From positions 1 to 64,000 of the forward strand of contig BGKB01000021.1 in NCBI GenBank assembly GCA_003116975.1: a DNA stretch of 64,000 nucleotides, in the 5' to 3' direction. A program made the position numbers and the translations under genes. The stretch is from Aurantiochytrium sp. KH105. Taxonomy: Eukaryota; Sar; Bigyra; Thraustochytrida; Thraustochytriidae. The notes beneath the pieces were generated by a model. That model was given only the letters and a program-made list of their open reading frames with translations, searched no databases and had not been told where the DNA came from. Position 1 is the stretch's first letter, and the number at the start of each line of letters is the position of its first letter. Shown piece after piece: positions 48,467 through 60,193 of the stretch.

Positions 48467-50086
48467 TCATTTCCTCTTGGGCGAGGAGAATGGCTTCGAG
48501 GAGGACGCCGAGGACGTCGAGGCCGAGGACAAAAATTGAGACCCACTGGGTTGCGACGTGCTGGACGAAGACGCAGGCGTCAGTGACGTATCCGTGGTTG
48601 TGCCAGTGGCGGGCTGAGCTTGCTTTTGCTCCTTTCTGGTGCCGCTCGAAGATGAGGAAGAAGAGGAAGCAGACGAGGAGGTCTCCTTGAGGCGCGCGTC
48701 AAGACGCAGGAGCAAACGGTCTGTGTCCGCATCGACGCCAGAGATTCGCAGCGTCGTGATGAGTGTAGGCAAATCGCTGCGGGCATCCGTGAGCGAACGC
48801 TCGAGCAGTGCCAGCCTATCCGCGTCGCTGGCAAAGTTGAGACGCGGCGGGCGGCCCGTGGACGCCATCTGACGATACCTCTGCAAAAGCTTGAAATCCA
48901 CAACGGCCGCCGCAACCTCTTCCGAGGCGTAGGCGCCGAGATGGACAGTACGACGATCCACCCAGGCGCGCGCGGTCCATCGCCGGTCGCGTTTATGCCA
49001 CGAGACACCTTTGTACGCAGAACTCTGCTTTGGAACTTCCGGCTCGTTCGATTCCTTATTCACCAAGTCATGGCCCAAAGAAGATTGCTGGGCTGTCGAA
49101 TTGCCTGATGAAGATGATGAAGCTTCTTGTCGGCCTCGCGCATGGGAATTTGTGTTACCGCGCTGATTGATGGCTTGTTGCTCCGTGGCTTCCGATGAAG
49201 TTGTTGAAGGGGTGGGCGTGACGCTCGACGAGGAAGTGCCCGACGATGACCATTGCAGTTTGTTTGCCCTGCCGATTTCGGCATTGGATCGAGCTCCAGC
49301 ATTGTAAAATTGACCCCGTTGTCCTTGCGGAACGGTGGGTTGCTCTGCAGGCCACGCTGACGAGGAACTTCCCGCTCTCGCGATCGGGGGGTCGTCGGGA
49401 AACTGGCGCTTGTTGGCATGAGCTCCAGAGCTATTGGATGATGGTATCGAAGGGCCAATTTGGGCGGCGGAGGCATACATTTGCCCATAATTTTGATGGG
49501 GTTGAAATTGCGATGCGAAATTCTCGTATCCGGTATGTTCACCTTGACTGTACCTTTGTGTATACATTGCGTGTTGAGGAGGCAGTGCGGGCTGCGGGAG
49601 CAAGGGCACCGAGTATTGCACGTAATCATGCACTTGCTGCTGTTGCGTGCGCGGGTGCGGGTATCGTTCTTGAGATTGCTGCTCCTGCTGCTGCTGTTGG
49701 TGATATTGTTGCTGGTAATGTTGCTGCTGGAGTTGCGGCTGCTGGTGTTGTCGCGCAGAATACGATCCTGCAAAATCCTGGCTGGTGAGAGGCTGGCCTT
49801 GCGATGGTGTATAGATATTGGACGGCGATATCTGCACGCCTAGACCCTGGTTGAAATTGGGAGAGCCAAAATGGTTCGTGTTGCCATCGAGACGAGACCA
49901 CTCCGACGCGCTTATAGGTTGTGATGAGTCGTTCGCAGAAGCCTCAGCCGATTGTGCCATGACCGAGAAGCTATTTTTCTGTCTCGGCGACATCAACGGC
50001 GCTTTGAGAGGAGAAAGCGCGGTCGCGTCGGTGTTCGTGCGTGCAACATCGCGTGAGTTGGACTCCTTGCGCGGCTTTTTACGCAT
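48467..50086 (-). CDS. AP2/ERF-domain transcription factor, Gln-rich
   Basis: 539 residues from ATG 50086. One AP2/ERF DNA-binding domain at ~357-400: YKGVSWHKRDRRWTARAWVD and then RRTVHLGAYASEEVAAAVVD. The three strands (YKGVSW, RWTARAW, VHLGAY) and the helix (SEEVAAAVVD) are intact. AP2 domains recognise GC-rich DNA. The N-terminal 150 residues include Gln-rich tracts (QQHYQQQYHQQQQQEQQSQ) typical of activation regions. A basic stretch (MRKKPRKES) at the start may be nuclear targeting. The frame is open a further 86 codons upstream to 50344 with protein-like content (DDFDLEESVLLLSTG) but no Met, ending at TAG 50345-50347. A spliced first exon may therefore exist. The C-terminus is Ser-rich. 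Confidence 0.85.
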   Translation of the reverse strand: MRKKPRKESNSRDVARTNTDATALSPLKAPLMSPRQKNSFSVMAQSAEASANDSSQPISASEWSRLDGNTNHFGSPNFNQGLGVQISPSNIYTPSQGQPLTSQDFAGSYSARQHQQPQLQQQHYQQQYHQQQQQEQQSQERYPHPRTQQQQVHDYVQYSVPLLPQPALPPQHAMYTQRYSQGEHTGYENFASQFQPHQNYGQMYASAAQIGPSIPSSNSSGAHANKRQFPDDPPIARAGSSSSAWPAEQPTVPQGQRGQFYNAGARSNAEIGRANKLQWSSSGTSSSSVTPTPSTTSSEATEQQAINQRGNTNSHARGRQEASSSSSGNSTAQQSSLGHDLVNKESNEPEVPKQSSAYKGVSWHKRDRRWTARAWVDRRTVHLGAYASEEVAAAVVDFKLLQRYRQMASTGRPPRLNFASDADRLALLERSLTDARSDLPTLITTLRISGVDADTDRLLLRLDARLKETSSSASSSSSSSSGTRKEQKQAQPATGTTTDTSLTPASSSSTSQPSGSQFLSSASTSSASSSKPFSSPKRK

Positions 50087-50806
50087 AGGCCCCGTGGACA
50101 AAAGGAGAACGCTCTCCTCGAGGTCAAAGTCGTCGAGACTGCTGGGTGGGGGTTCAAAGTGTTGCTTGGACTGTTCGTAGAGGGCGTCGCTTGCAACGAG
50201 GCATTCAAAGTCTGCACTTATCGTGAAGTCCCTTGCACCTCGCCACTCGCGGGGCGACGGGACAACCTGAGCTATCTGGAGGACCGTGGTGCCTGGTTGT
50301 TGATCGAGCTCTGCGGCTGGAATGCCGCAGATGCTCTCGCTTTGCTACGACGCGGACCCGAGCTCACCGCCTTGTTGCGTTGTTGCTGCTTGCTGGCTGT
50401 TTTGCTCCTTGCTCTCAGCGCTCGACACGCGAAGCTTCGCGTCTTGCTCGCTTGAGTCGCAAAGGCTCGTGGGCCTTGGCCCTTCCTCCTTACGGTGATT
50501 GGATGATCACCGTTCGGGGTTTGCTCCCGGCTGCCGAAGCCCGAGCCCGTGAATGGCAAAGGAAGAGCTCTCTTTTTTGTTTTATATCTCCGGAGCTCCG
50601 ATGCTTCCCGGGTTGTTTTACCTTTTTGCTGCTGTGAACGGGCTGTGTGTTAGACCGTCGGTCGCTGCAGCTTGTGATTTCTTCTCCTGCTCCTTTTGCT
50701 TTATCTTCCTCTTCCTCCAAGCTCGCTTCGTCCTCGGCGATCAGGCTCTGGACTCGCTCCGGCTGCTTGCCTCGCCTCGCCTCGGCTTTCTTTCCTTTCC
50801 CCGCCG

Positions 50807-50869
<63 letters not shown>
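50807..50869. repeat. (CTTG)n microsatellite
   Basis: About 15 copies of CTTG (complement of the CAAG array at 17781). Confidence 0.9.
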
Positions 50870-53800
50870 AGCTTGCCGGCTTCGCACTTGGGGGGTCTCG
50901 TTCTTGGCTTACTTCCTTGCTTTCAACAGGGGGGCGCTCTCATCCAATGCGAGTCTGGCTGCTCGCCTCGCCGCGCCCGCCTCGGCCTCGTCTCGCCCTC
51001 CCGCCCGCCCGCTCGTCTCGACCCCTCCCGGCTCCGCGCGCGAGGAGCCGGACGCCCGCGCTGGCCGCCCGCCCGCCGCCCGCCCGCCCGCCGCCCGCCC
51101 GCCCGCGCTGGCCGCCCGCCCGCGCGTCGGCTCGCCGCCGCGCGTCGCCGCCGCGTCGCTGCGCCGCCTCGGCCGCCTCGCCTGCCGGCCGCGCCTTGGT
51201 CTTCTGCTTCGCTGCACTCGCGCAGCTGGTAGGGCGCCAGCTAGCTCGCTCGCTATGGTCGCTGCAGCTAGCTGCAGCTACAGCTAGCCAGGGCCCGTAC
51301 GGTTTTTCATGGGATGCGCGGCTAGGGTCAGGCTGCGGGGGCGAGGCCTTCGGTTGCGGCGGGCCAGGCCTCCTTCAGCGTAGATGCTGCCTAGAGGGTG
51401 CTAGCTCGGGGCGCCCCTGGCTCTTTCCTTCACACCCACCGCACCGCCCGATACGGCACTGTGGGCGTGTACACGCTTTGCCCCAATATAATCTGTGGGG
51501 CGCGGGAGTTAAATATGAACACGAACTCACAATATGTGCAAGCCCGTCTCATAGATTCGTGTCAGTGGGGATGGGAGGGAGGGCGGCGATGTTGTATGAG
51601 GCTGTTGGCCGTGGTGGGGTCTGCGGTACATTCCACAAGCAGGGGCTCGCGACCCGGCTGGAAGTCCACTGCGGTGCAGGGGATGCGGCGGGGAGAGGGC
51701 GGCGGCTCTCCACTCTGCGACTGAAGAAGCTACGCAGCTTGGAGCTGCTGGGCGACGGCACGCGAAGATCCGTAACGCCTCTCGGGCGGTGCGCGCGTCG
51801 CGACCCATCGACCGAGCGGCGTGGCTTGCAGGATGGGGCGGGCCGGCGGGAGGGCCGAACCATGAGCCAGGGTCGGCCAGGCGAGCGGCCAGCAAGTCCC
51901 AGCCATCGTAGGGCGGCTCTGCCGCTCGCCCGCCTGCCTGGATGCCTGTGCGGACTGCCTAGATGCCTGGCTGCTTGCACTGACCACTGTGCAGAGCGGC
52001 CAATGCCAGGCAAATCCCACGCACTCACAGCTCTTCTTCACAGAAACCAGACATTCCTCTCCTTCTTGCCGGGGCAGAGCAGATGCCGAACCGCGAGAGC
52101 CGTGAGAGCGCGTGCCCTCAAGAGCGCCGCTGGACGAGCGGCCGCGCGCCGCAAGAGAGGCCGGCAGCGAGGGAGGGAGGGAGCGAGGGAGGTCAGGCGG
52201 GCGGTCGGGGGGCGGGTGTGGTGGCCAGCGGCGGCAGGTGCGAGACAGGACAGGGTGCGAGCCATGGATGGCGACAGGCAGAGAAGACGGGAAGGAGGGA
52301 CAGCGAGCAGCGCACGAAGCGGGGAAAGAACCAGCCAGGCAGAAATGGCTTTCCAGGACGCCGAAGGAAAGGTCCGGGCCGTTGGACGCCGGCGCGTCTG
52401 GGACTGGGTCGAAGTCCGTGTCTGCGTCTGCGCTTGCGACTGCGTCGGCCGAGGCGAGCATGGCGACGGTATCACCTGACACAGCCACCTGCCTCTCGTT
52501 CGTGCTAACCCCCAATCACGCCTTCCCGGACCCAAGAGCTCCCCGTCCGCGACCAACCGTGCGTGTCCGGCCGGGCTAACTCTCTGTCAAGTCATGCATC
52601 CGCCTTTTGTCAACCATCGCCCGTCGTTGCCGACGCCCGAGTCCCGAGTACCGATCCGGTGTGTGGGAGACCGACCTCCAAGTCAAGCCAAGTCGAGTCA
52701 TCGAGTCGAGGTCGGCGTCTGGCTCTTGCTCGCTTGTGCTTTGCTTTTTGCCTGACTAACCTGGCGAAAGACCGACGGCGGCCATGGCGACGACGACTCG
52801 CAGCCACCGATCCTGACCAGACCGTGGCGAACCAATGTGCAGGGCTGGTCAAGGATGGACGCAGAGCCAGACGCAGCGGCAACATGCCCGCCGGCAAGGT
52901 CGTGGCGGCGGCCAGCGGCCACGCGGCATGTGGCCACGCAGCGGCTTCTTGGCTCGCCTGTGACGAGGTGACCAACAGCGCCGGGGAGCGACCAGCGAAG
53001 GGCGGTGGACGCACACTGGCTTGTGGGCGGCGCCGGCCTGGAGTTCGGGGCGCCTCGCATCGCGCAGGACACGAGTTACGGTAGCAGCAGGACCTAGATA
53101 GAGAAGCGATGCGAAGCGACGCGATGCGACGCGATGCGACGCAATGCGAAACAAGGCAAGGCAAGGCGAGGCGAGGTGCTGGCGGCAGCGGCTGGCGAAG
53201 CGCGCGCAGATCGCAGAGCAGCACCTCGTTTCAGGGCGCCGGGCACACCGGCGTGTGCAATGCGAGCAGGTGTGCAAGCAGTCACCGGCGAAGAGACCGT
53301 CCATTTCCGCGACCCGACCTGCCCCGGGTGTTGCGAGATGTTACCCGCTGCCGCTGGCCGCGTGGCCGTGGTCCGCCAGACTTTCAGCTGTCTGTTGGCT
53401 GCAGCTGCCACTGCTGGCCAGTGGTGGCTGTTTTCCACACCGGCCTCCCGCTGATGAGTGGTGTCGCAGATGCATGACTGAACACAGCCGCGGCTCCACA
53501 CACTGCATTCACTGTGACGGACTTGTGTTGGACCCGCCCGCCAGCCGCTCGCTTTGACACGCGCCAGTGGTCACTGCGGCGGACAGGCGGCGGAACACGG
53601 ACCGTGGCGACTAGAAAAAAAAGCTGGCGGTCAGCCAGCTGGCCGGTCTGTTCTGGCGCGCGCACACACTGTTTAGGCGGCCTGAGAACCTACCTTGCTG
53701 CCAGGCTGGTCGGGACTGGGAACGGGGACCAACTGACCATCGCCAGCGCCGGAGAGAGGCGAGCGCCTGGCGGCAGGGCTCGTGGCGGCACGGGACTCGC

Positions 53801-54044
53801 GCTCGGTTCGCGTCCAGATTGCGCCAGCCCCGAACAGAGGTCGGCTGCGGCGTGCACGCAAGCACGCGAGCACGCGAGCACGCAAGAAGTCCCAGAAACC
53901 AGCGAGGCCGAAGCAAGTAGAGCGAGCGAGCACGTGCGATCCCATGGCTCGAACTGGCCGCCCTCGACGTGGGACTTTTTCGCTCCTGAGTAGAGAACAA
54001 AACCACATGCCATGACCGCCACTGCACCGATCAATCAATTTTAA

Positions 54045-54230
<186 letters not shown>

Positions 54231-54883
54231 CCAACCAACCAACCAACCAGTCGCGCACCGCCATCGTGGTCTTGTGTTTACGTCAAGAAAGGGAGAAAAG
54301 GCGGGGGAAGGGGGGGGGGGGGGAGAATAGGAGGGAGGGAAGGAGGGAGGGAGGGAGACGGGGGTGTCGATGGGAACCCGCGCCACCTCGAAGGATGCAG
54401 CTTGCCAGGGCTCAACAACCGCTGGCAACAACTGACGGGCTAGTCCAAGGATGATCGTACTACTGCTACAATTACGGCGACCATCGTGAACGGCCACGAA
54501 GAAAAAGAAGAAGAAAGAAAAGAAAGGGGGGGAAAGAGAGCTTTCGATTCGTAGTATACTCGCGTTACAAAGACTGACCGACACTGGCCGACCGACTGGC
54601 TAGGCACACTCAGACAAAACGGTAGTTCCACGCCAGAACAATCGACCGACCGCACGATAGCCAGATTGGCCAGTCGATCAATCGCAAAGCTGACCAGCTG
54701 GCCAGCTGGCCAGCGGTTGGCCAGACGATTTTGTTGCACCATGCGGCTTGCCTTCATCGACCGCTCCGCGCTGCAAACGTGCGTGCAGGAATGCTCGGCA
54801 AAATCACAGCCGTGACACCGGAACCTCCCCAAGCGTAGGTGCCTGCGCGCGGTGCGCGCTCTCAGCAACCTCTCGCTGTCCAA

Positions 54884-57313
54884 ATGGGCGTCAACTGGTC
54901 GGCGCTCGGACTTCGTGGCGGCGGCGGCGCACGAGCGCTCGAGCGCGAACAGCAGCTCCGCGCAAATGAGGTCGCTGCCGAGGACGAGCAAGCCCTCTTC
55001 CATCCACGCAAACGCAGACCTTCCGACGTGTCCATGCAAACCGTCCTGCATGAACCCCTCGTCTCGGATGCCTTCCGTGACTTCATGCATGAAAAGCTCT
55101 CGGAAAACCTCGTCTCTCTGTGGATCGATCTTTATGCCTACGAACGTATCTCCTACGAGTCAGAGCGCAAGGTCAGACGCGCGAGAGAAATCTATGCCAA
55201 ATACTTTGCAAATCACGCTCCTCTGGGATCCGTTTGCCACGACTTTCTCGACGCAGAAACCCTGGCCGGACTACGCGCCTGTCTCGACGTAGATCCAGAA
55301 TCCGATTTCGTGCGCCAAAGAGATCCACGCGCGCTTGGCGCCTCGTTCAAGCTCACCTATGCCAAACTTGTCACTTTTCTCAAGTTTGAGTTCATGCCGC
55401 AATTTCTCGTCTCAAAGCATTTTGGTCGCCTTGGCGCCTCGAAAGACGAGTCGTTCTGGGCCGAAATGGAAGCCTCCGAGGCCCCCACGGCCGAGACCGT
55501 CTTGCAACATCCCTGGCTTCTCTCCTACTTTTCCGAGTTCATCACGTCAATACCCATGCGCAGCGAGCTCATGCGACCCTCGCAGCCAAAGAGCGCCAAG
55601 GCAACGAACGAAGCGAGGGGTCTTGGGGCCGCAAGCACCGCCGACTCTCTCAGCACCAGCAACAGAATCATCCCTCGAAAGGGCTCAACAAAGGACAAAG
55701 CAAAAAAGGACGAGATCCCGTCTCAAAGTGGAAGAAATGAGAGTCAGACCGACGACGACTTGATTGATGTCGCCGGCGACGAAGACGACGCTGAATATGC
55801 CCAGCACGAGTTTATGGGCACCTTGCGTTCTGCGCGAGATCTTGTAGAGCTCTACTTCGAAATCGAGGACTACAGCTGCTGGGTCGCCGACAACGCGCAC
55901 CAGTTCGAGCGTCTGCGTCGCATTCTTTCGCGCTTCGGCAATACCGATGCCTGCCGTGGTCAAGAACGTCCTGCCATCCAACCTCCAATCGTCTTCCTTG
56001 AGCAGCATCTTACCCTCTTTGAGATGAAAATCTCACGTTATCACGATCTTGTCTACCGCCAACAAGATGCAGCCTTCTTCAATGGCGTGCGCCAAGAAGT
56101 CTTGCGCCGGCTCGACGCACATCTCATCCCACTCTTCCGGGACAATTTTCTTGCTGCTCTCAATTTTCCCGCCACAGGTCGTGAGCGCCGAGCCGAGCGA
56201 TCTGACGCAAGGATTCGCCAGCTCGTCCACTTTGCGGAGCAACGCAACCTCGCCAACCAGTTCACCTACACCTACACCCTCGAGAGCGCGCTCTCCCTTC
56301 CTTGGGGGGCCTACTACCTCAAGCGCTTCGCTCGCAAACGGCTTCAGGAGGAGTCCGTGCTCTTTGTCCTGGAGACCGACGCCTACCGCCTTCTCGAAGC
56401 GCACACCAAGGAGGAGCGATCGGCGCAGGACACAGCCCAAATCCGCCGTCGTATCAAGCGGATATGCGACCTTTACGTGTCTGACGCCGCTCCCCTCCAG
56501 GTGAACATCTCTCATGCCCAGCGTAGCGCTATTCTGCACCAAGCGCTTGCCGATCAGAGCTACACTCAGGATATTTTCGAAGAAGCACGCGACGAAGTTT
56601 TGCGCATGCTTCGGCTCAACCTCTGGCCTGCATTTCAGCAAGACAACATGCACGAGAACTTTCTGAGAAAGTGCGCACATAACATGCACCGACGTAGCTC
56701 AGAAGGCGGACCTGTCCTTCAGACCTCGAGCCACATGAGCTTTGGCCTCTATGACATCCCCAGTACGCCCTCAACCATTTCTCCCTCGTCTTCGCCAACA
56801 AGCGCCGCCACTTCTTCCCACAGGTCTTGCGCTTTGCATGCAGAGCACCAGATCGCTGACGACGAGCAAAACCGCGCCGACAAGGTCAACGACGACGAGG
56901 TCGATCTAGAGGCTGAGACAGAGGCACACATCCTCGATAAGACCAAAGTGACCAAGTCTTCGTGTCCGACCAACGAGTCAGGCGCCAACGCCAAAGCGTC
57001 AAGTACGGACAACATGGTCTCGTCCAGCCTTGACGAGACAGGATCAGATGTCAAAACTCTGACGACTGAGAGCGAAGAAAACGCTGTAACTTCTTTGTTG
57101 GAGTCCGAATACGCTTCGGAAGCCAGCAAGATCAGTACAGATGTCGAGAATGTAACGCAAGAGGAAGCGCGCCAGGTTCAGAGTGAGCTTCGAGCCGAGC
57201 CGCTCAGCGACGATAGCAAACGGGTTTCTGCTACCGGTGCTGACGCGAGCTCATCGCTGGGTGAACCACTTGCAGTCGAGGAGGCGATGACCTCCGTTGC
57301 CCGGGGGGCTTAA
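54884..57313 (+). CDS. Putative N-myristoylated protein with RGS-like domains
   Basis: 809 residues. MGVNWSAL at the N-terminus fits the myristoylation pattern (Gly2, Ser6). A first RGS-like box lies at ~residues 45-175: VLHEPLVSDAFRDFMHEKLS, ENLVSLWIDLYAYERISYES, AREIYAKYFANHAPLG and TYAKLVTFLKFEFMPQFL. These match the four-helix pattern of RGS proteins (F-x-x-F...E-N-x-x-F/L-W...Y...F). Two further, more divergent RGS-like units lie at ~320-430 (LVELYFEIEDYSCWV, DLVYRQQDAAFFN) and ~445-595 (YLKRFARKRLQEESVLFVLE, ILHQALADQSYTQDIF, EARDEVLRMLRLNLWPAF). The C-terminal ~210 residues are acidic/Ser-rich and disordered. Likely role: GTPase-activating regulator of G-alpha at membranes. ATG 54884 is chosen because of the myristoylation motif; a GTG upstream is ignored. 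Confidence 0.72.
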   Translation: MGVNWSALGLRGGGGARALEREQQLRANEVAAEDEQALFHPRKRRPSDVSMQTVLHEPLVSDAFRDFMHEKLSENLVSLWIDLYAYERISYESERKVRRAREIYAKYFANHAPLGSVCHDFLDAETLAGLRACLDVDPESDFVRQRDPRALGASFKLTYAKLVTFLKFEFMPQFLVSKHFGRLGASKDESFWAEMEASEAPTAETVLQHPWLLSYFSEFITSIPMRSELMRPSQPKSAKATNEARGLGAASTADSLSTSNRIIPRKGSTKDKAKKDEIPSQSGRNESQTDDDLIDVAGDEDDAEYAQHEFMGTLRSARDLVELYFEIEDYSCWVADNAHQFERLRRILSRFGNTDACRGQERPAIQPPIVFLEQHLTLFEMKISRYHDLVYRQQDAAFFNGVRQEVLRRLDAHLIPLFRDNFLAALNFPATGRERRAERSDARIRQLVHFAEQRNLANQFTYTYTLESALSLPWGAYYLKRFARKRLQEESVLFVLETDAYRLLEAHTKEERSAQDTAQIRRRIKRICDLYVSDAAPLQVNISHAQRSAILHQALADQSYTQDIFEEARDEVLRMLRLNLWPAFQQDNMHENFLRKCAHNMHRRSSEGGPVLQTSSHMSFGLYDIPSTPSTISPSSSPTSAATSSHRSCALHAEHQIADDEQNRADKVNDDEVDLEAETEAHILDKTKVTKSSCPTNESGANAKASSTDNMVSSSLDETGSDVKTLTTESEENAVTSLLESEYASEASKISTDVENVTQEEARQVQSELRAEPLSDDSKRVSATGADASSSLGEPLAVEEAMTSVARGA

Positions 57314-58060
57314 AAAAATTGTTTCATTCTGCAAATACGTACACGTAAATTCAACGATTCTGTCATGTTTGGAAACGGTTCAACTTGAAAATCAAGGAAT
57401 GCATTTTGAGATAAAAGGACGAGCGGCTTCCTTTGAAATAAATAATGAAATGTGGGTGAGACTGTCTGGAGTTGTGCAGGTAGCTTGCAGACTTTTAAAA
57501 AGTGAATCTTTGCTGACAAGATGAAAGAGACGCTGGCTGGCTCCCATATAAACACGAAAACCAGCTTTTTGCTTCGCATGGACTTTCGTTCGTTTGTGTG
57601 TCATTTGTGTCATCAATTTCAGAGAACTTGGACTTTTTCATTTGATTATGATAAAAGAAAGCAATATGCAAAAGAGTGAGCACAGGCTGCTCGAGGGTCG
57701 AGATGTTACAAAGCCCTACGTTACTCCGTAGGGATGACTGTTTCTTTGCAACGTCCGTCATCATCGTGCGCGAAAAGCGAGCCCAGCACAGGTAGCAAGC
57801 AGCATGAGAGCTACCCGAAAAGGAATATTCGCAAATGTTCCGCGCTTCGATCGCGGCCTGGTCAGCAACTTCAGCTTGCGATCAATGTAAGAGAAAAGAC
57901 GAGGATCTGACGTGAGCTAACCAAGAGCTCATACCACAGCCTCGACGAAACCCCGTCGCAGCGACGTATTGAGACGCCCCTCCCGTCTTACCTACCTACC
58001 ACTCCCAAAAAAAATGGTGGGTGGCAAGAGAAGGACGGGCATCTCGAAGCTGCGACGGGC
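57314..58060. other. Convergent 3' region (RGS-like gene / TGR selenoprotein) containing SECIS
   Basis: About 750 bases, moderately AT-rich in the first half. The minus-strand half is the TGR 3' UTR with the SECIS element at 57680-57771. No additional gene seen. Confidence 0.7.
57680..57771 (-). promoter_or_regulatory. SECIS element (form 2) of selenoprotein TGR
   Basis: Read on the minus strand, the 3' UTR carries ATGAC at 57761-57757. A 13-position helix II follows (GGACGTTGCAAAG pairing with CTTTGTAACATCT, 12 of 13 paired). The 3' partner CGAC at 57700-57697 gives the tandem G.A/A.G quartet. Immediately after helix II is the conserved AAA, then CAGTCAT and a perfect 7-bp mini-stem CCCTACG-GAGTAA-CGTAGGG, the extra stem that defines form-2 elements. 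Possible helix I pairing is GCGCA (57771-57767) with TGTGC (57684-57680). The position, 306 nt after the UGA, fits a eukaryotic SECIS that recruits SBP2/eEFSec to decode UGA as selenocysteine. Confidence 0.88.
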
Positions 58061-60147
58061 TTAACCTCAGCATCCAGACTTGATGGCATCCTTTCCTGAT
58101 GACTTGGGCTCGGTAAGTAAACAGAGCTCCTCGCCAATCGTGGGATGGATACCAACAAGCTCGCGTAGATCTTCAAAGGTCATGCCGTATTTGAGCGAGA
58201 TCCCGTACGCCTGGATGACCTCACCCGCTTCGGGCGATAGCAAATGCATGCCGAGAACACGCTCATCATCGTCTTTGAGAACCACCACCTTGGTATAACA
58301 CACATTATACTCGCGATGATGCGGGACCGTCCACTGCAGCGGAGTAAAGTGCGTATGGTAGACCTCGATGGCGTCATCGCCATACTCGTCACGAGCCGCG
58401 TCTTCGCTGAGACCGACGCAGCCGTACTCGAGACCAGCAAAGACAGCCGTTGGAATGGAGCGAAGGTCCACTGGGTCCTCGCGCCCGACAAACATGCGCT
58501 GCGCGAGATTACGACCCAGCTCAATGGCTACAGGAGTGAGCTCCAGCATACCCTCGACGCAGTCCCCAATGGCGAAAATGGATGGAACTTCTGTCTGCGA
58601 GTGCGTCGCTTTGATCTTGCCAACGTGATTTGTTTTCAGACCGACGTTTTCCAGCCCAAGCTTGGAGGTGTCTGCAAGGCGGCCCACGGCTGCCAGAACA
58701 GTGTCAAAGACGTCGGAGCCTTCGTCCCAATGGACACGAATGCGGCCGTCGTCCGTCTTTTCAAGTTTGCGAGGCACCGCTCCGCGAATAAACTTGGTGC
58801 CAAGCTTTTCCATGGCTTCGCCGACTTTGTCCGCCATTTGCTGATCAAAGCCGCGAAGCAAAATCGATCGAACCATGACAGAAGTATCGTAGCCAAACCC
58901 GGTCAGAAAGCTGGCGCATTCGAGCGCCACGTACGAGGCACCCACCACCAGGGTCTTGCCGGGCGCCGAGTCGAGATAAAACATGTCGTCCGAGCTGATG
59001 GCGAGCTCACCGCCCTCGCAGTCGAGGGGGCGCGGGCGTCCGCCGACTGCGATTATGATGCGCTGCGCCGAAATGGTCTCTTCCTTGCCCTTCTTGTCAA
59101 CCGTCTTGACGGTGTGCGCGTCAATCAGGGAACCAAGTTTGTTCAAATACTTTACGCCCTTTTCACGAAGCTGCACCTTGTAGCCAAAGTTGAGTGATTT
59201 AATGTAGTTGCGAACATTGTCCACGAGCTTTTCCCAGTTGTGTGCGCCGACCTGAACGTCCCAGCCAAAGTCCGGGGCATCCTGCATGAACTCCCCCGTC
59301 AGAGCAGCGTGATGAAAGAGCTTTTTCGGAATGCAACCGACATTGACGCAAGTACCGCCGAGGCCCCACTTTGTGCCGTGCGGAGATGGCACGACAAAGT
59401 CCAAGAGAGCGACCTTAGCGCCGAGTTCCGAAGCTTCCTTGCTTGCGGCCAGGCCGCCCGAGCCCCCACCAATAATGACGAGGTCGTAATCAAACTCGCC
59501 GCTCTTGCTCTCCGCGTCGATGCTGAGCTTGGCGCTCGCCACAACCTTGGACCTGCTCCCATTGTTGCCGACTCCATGGCCATTTCGAGGACCAGCGCCC
59601 CCTCCGCCGAATTGTGTGCGGGCATATTCGAGAAAATCATCGCAGCCGCCAATATATTCGCTATCGTCCACGTATGCGATGGGCGAACTCGTGTGGTCCT
59701 CGCCGCCCTTGAGCTTCTCCAGCGCCTTGGGCAGCCACGCCTTGTACGCCTTTCTGCTTTCCAGCTCAATGATTTCCGTCTCCACTTGGTCAGGGAAGAG
59801 GAGTTCGAGCGAGGCCGCTACATTCGCAGCTCTCTGGAAGAACGAACCTGTGTGCGAAGAAAAAGGAAAAGAAAAAAGCATTGTGCACGTGAAGAGACGC
59901 GCCCTCGCAAATAATTTTATTTGTGTGCGTGCATGCATTCGTGCGTCATTCGGTCAGTCGGTCAGCCAATGCGTCCGTATCCCTGCGCGTCACCGCCGCC
60001 CCCGCTTTCCCCCGACCCTAGTTCCTTCTCCCCCTCCCCGCGCCGTCGCTCATCGCGCAAGCCGCCGAGGGACGTCGCCGTATCCTCGCTCATCCCGCTC
60101 GACCTGCCCCCATCCCGCTCTCGCCCGCCCGCCCGCGCCTCCGCGCA

Positions 60148-60193
<46 letters not shown>

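Noticed and set aside
50917-52479. 520-codon open frame on the plus strand
   Set aside because: Translation is Arg/Pro/Ala/Ser repeats, overlaps open frames on the other strand, and has no domain; high GC makes stops rare.
58067-58069. TGA as the true stop of TGR
   Set aside because: GC-TGA-G-TAA plus a SECIS element downstream strongly favours selenocysteine.
59848-59938. N-terminal MLFSFPFSSHTG sequence of the TGR open frame as a real start or signal peptide
   Set aside because: It coincides with a polypyrimidine tract and AG acceptor; an upstream exon gives the expected glutaredoxin start.
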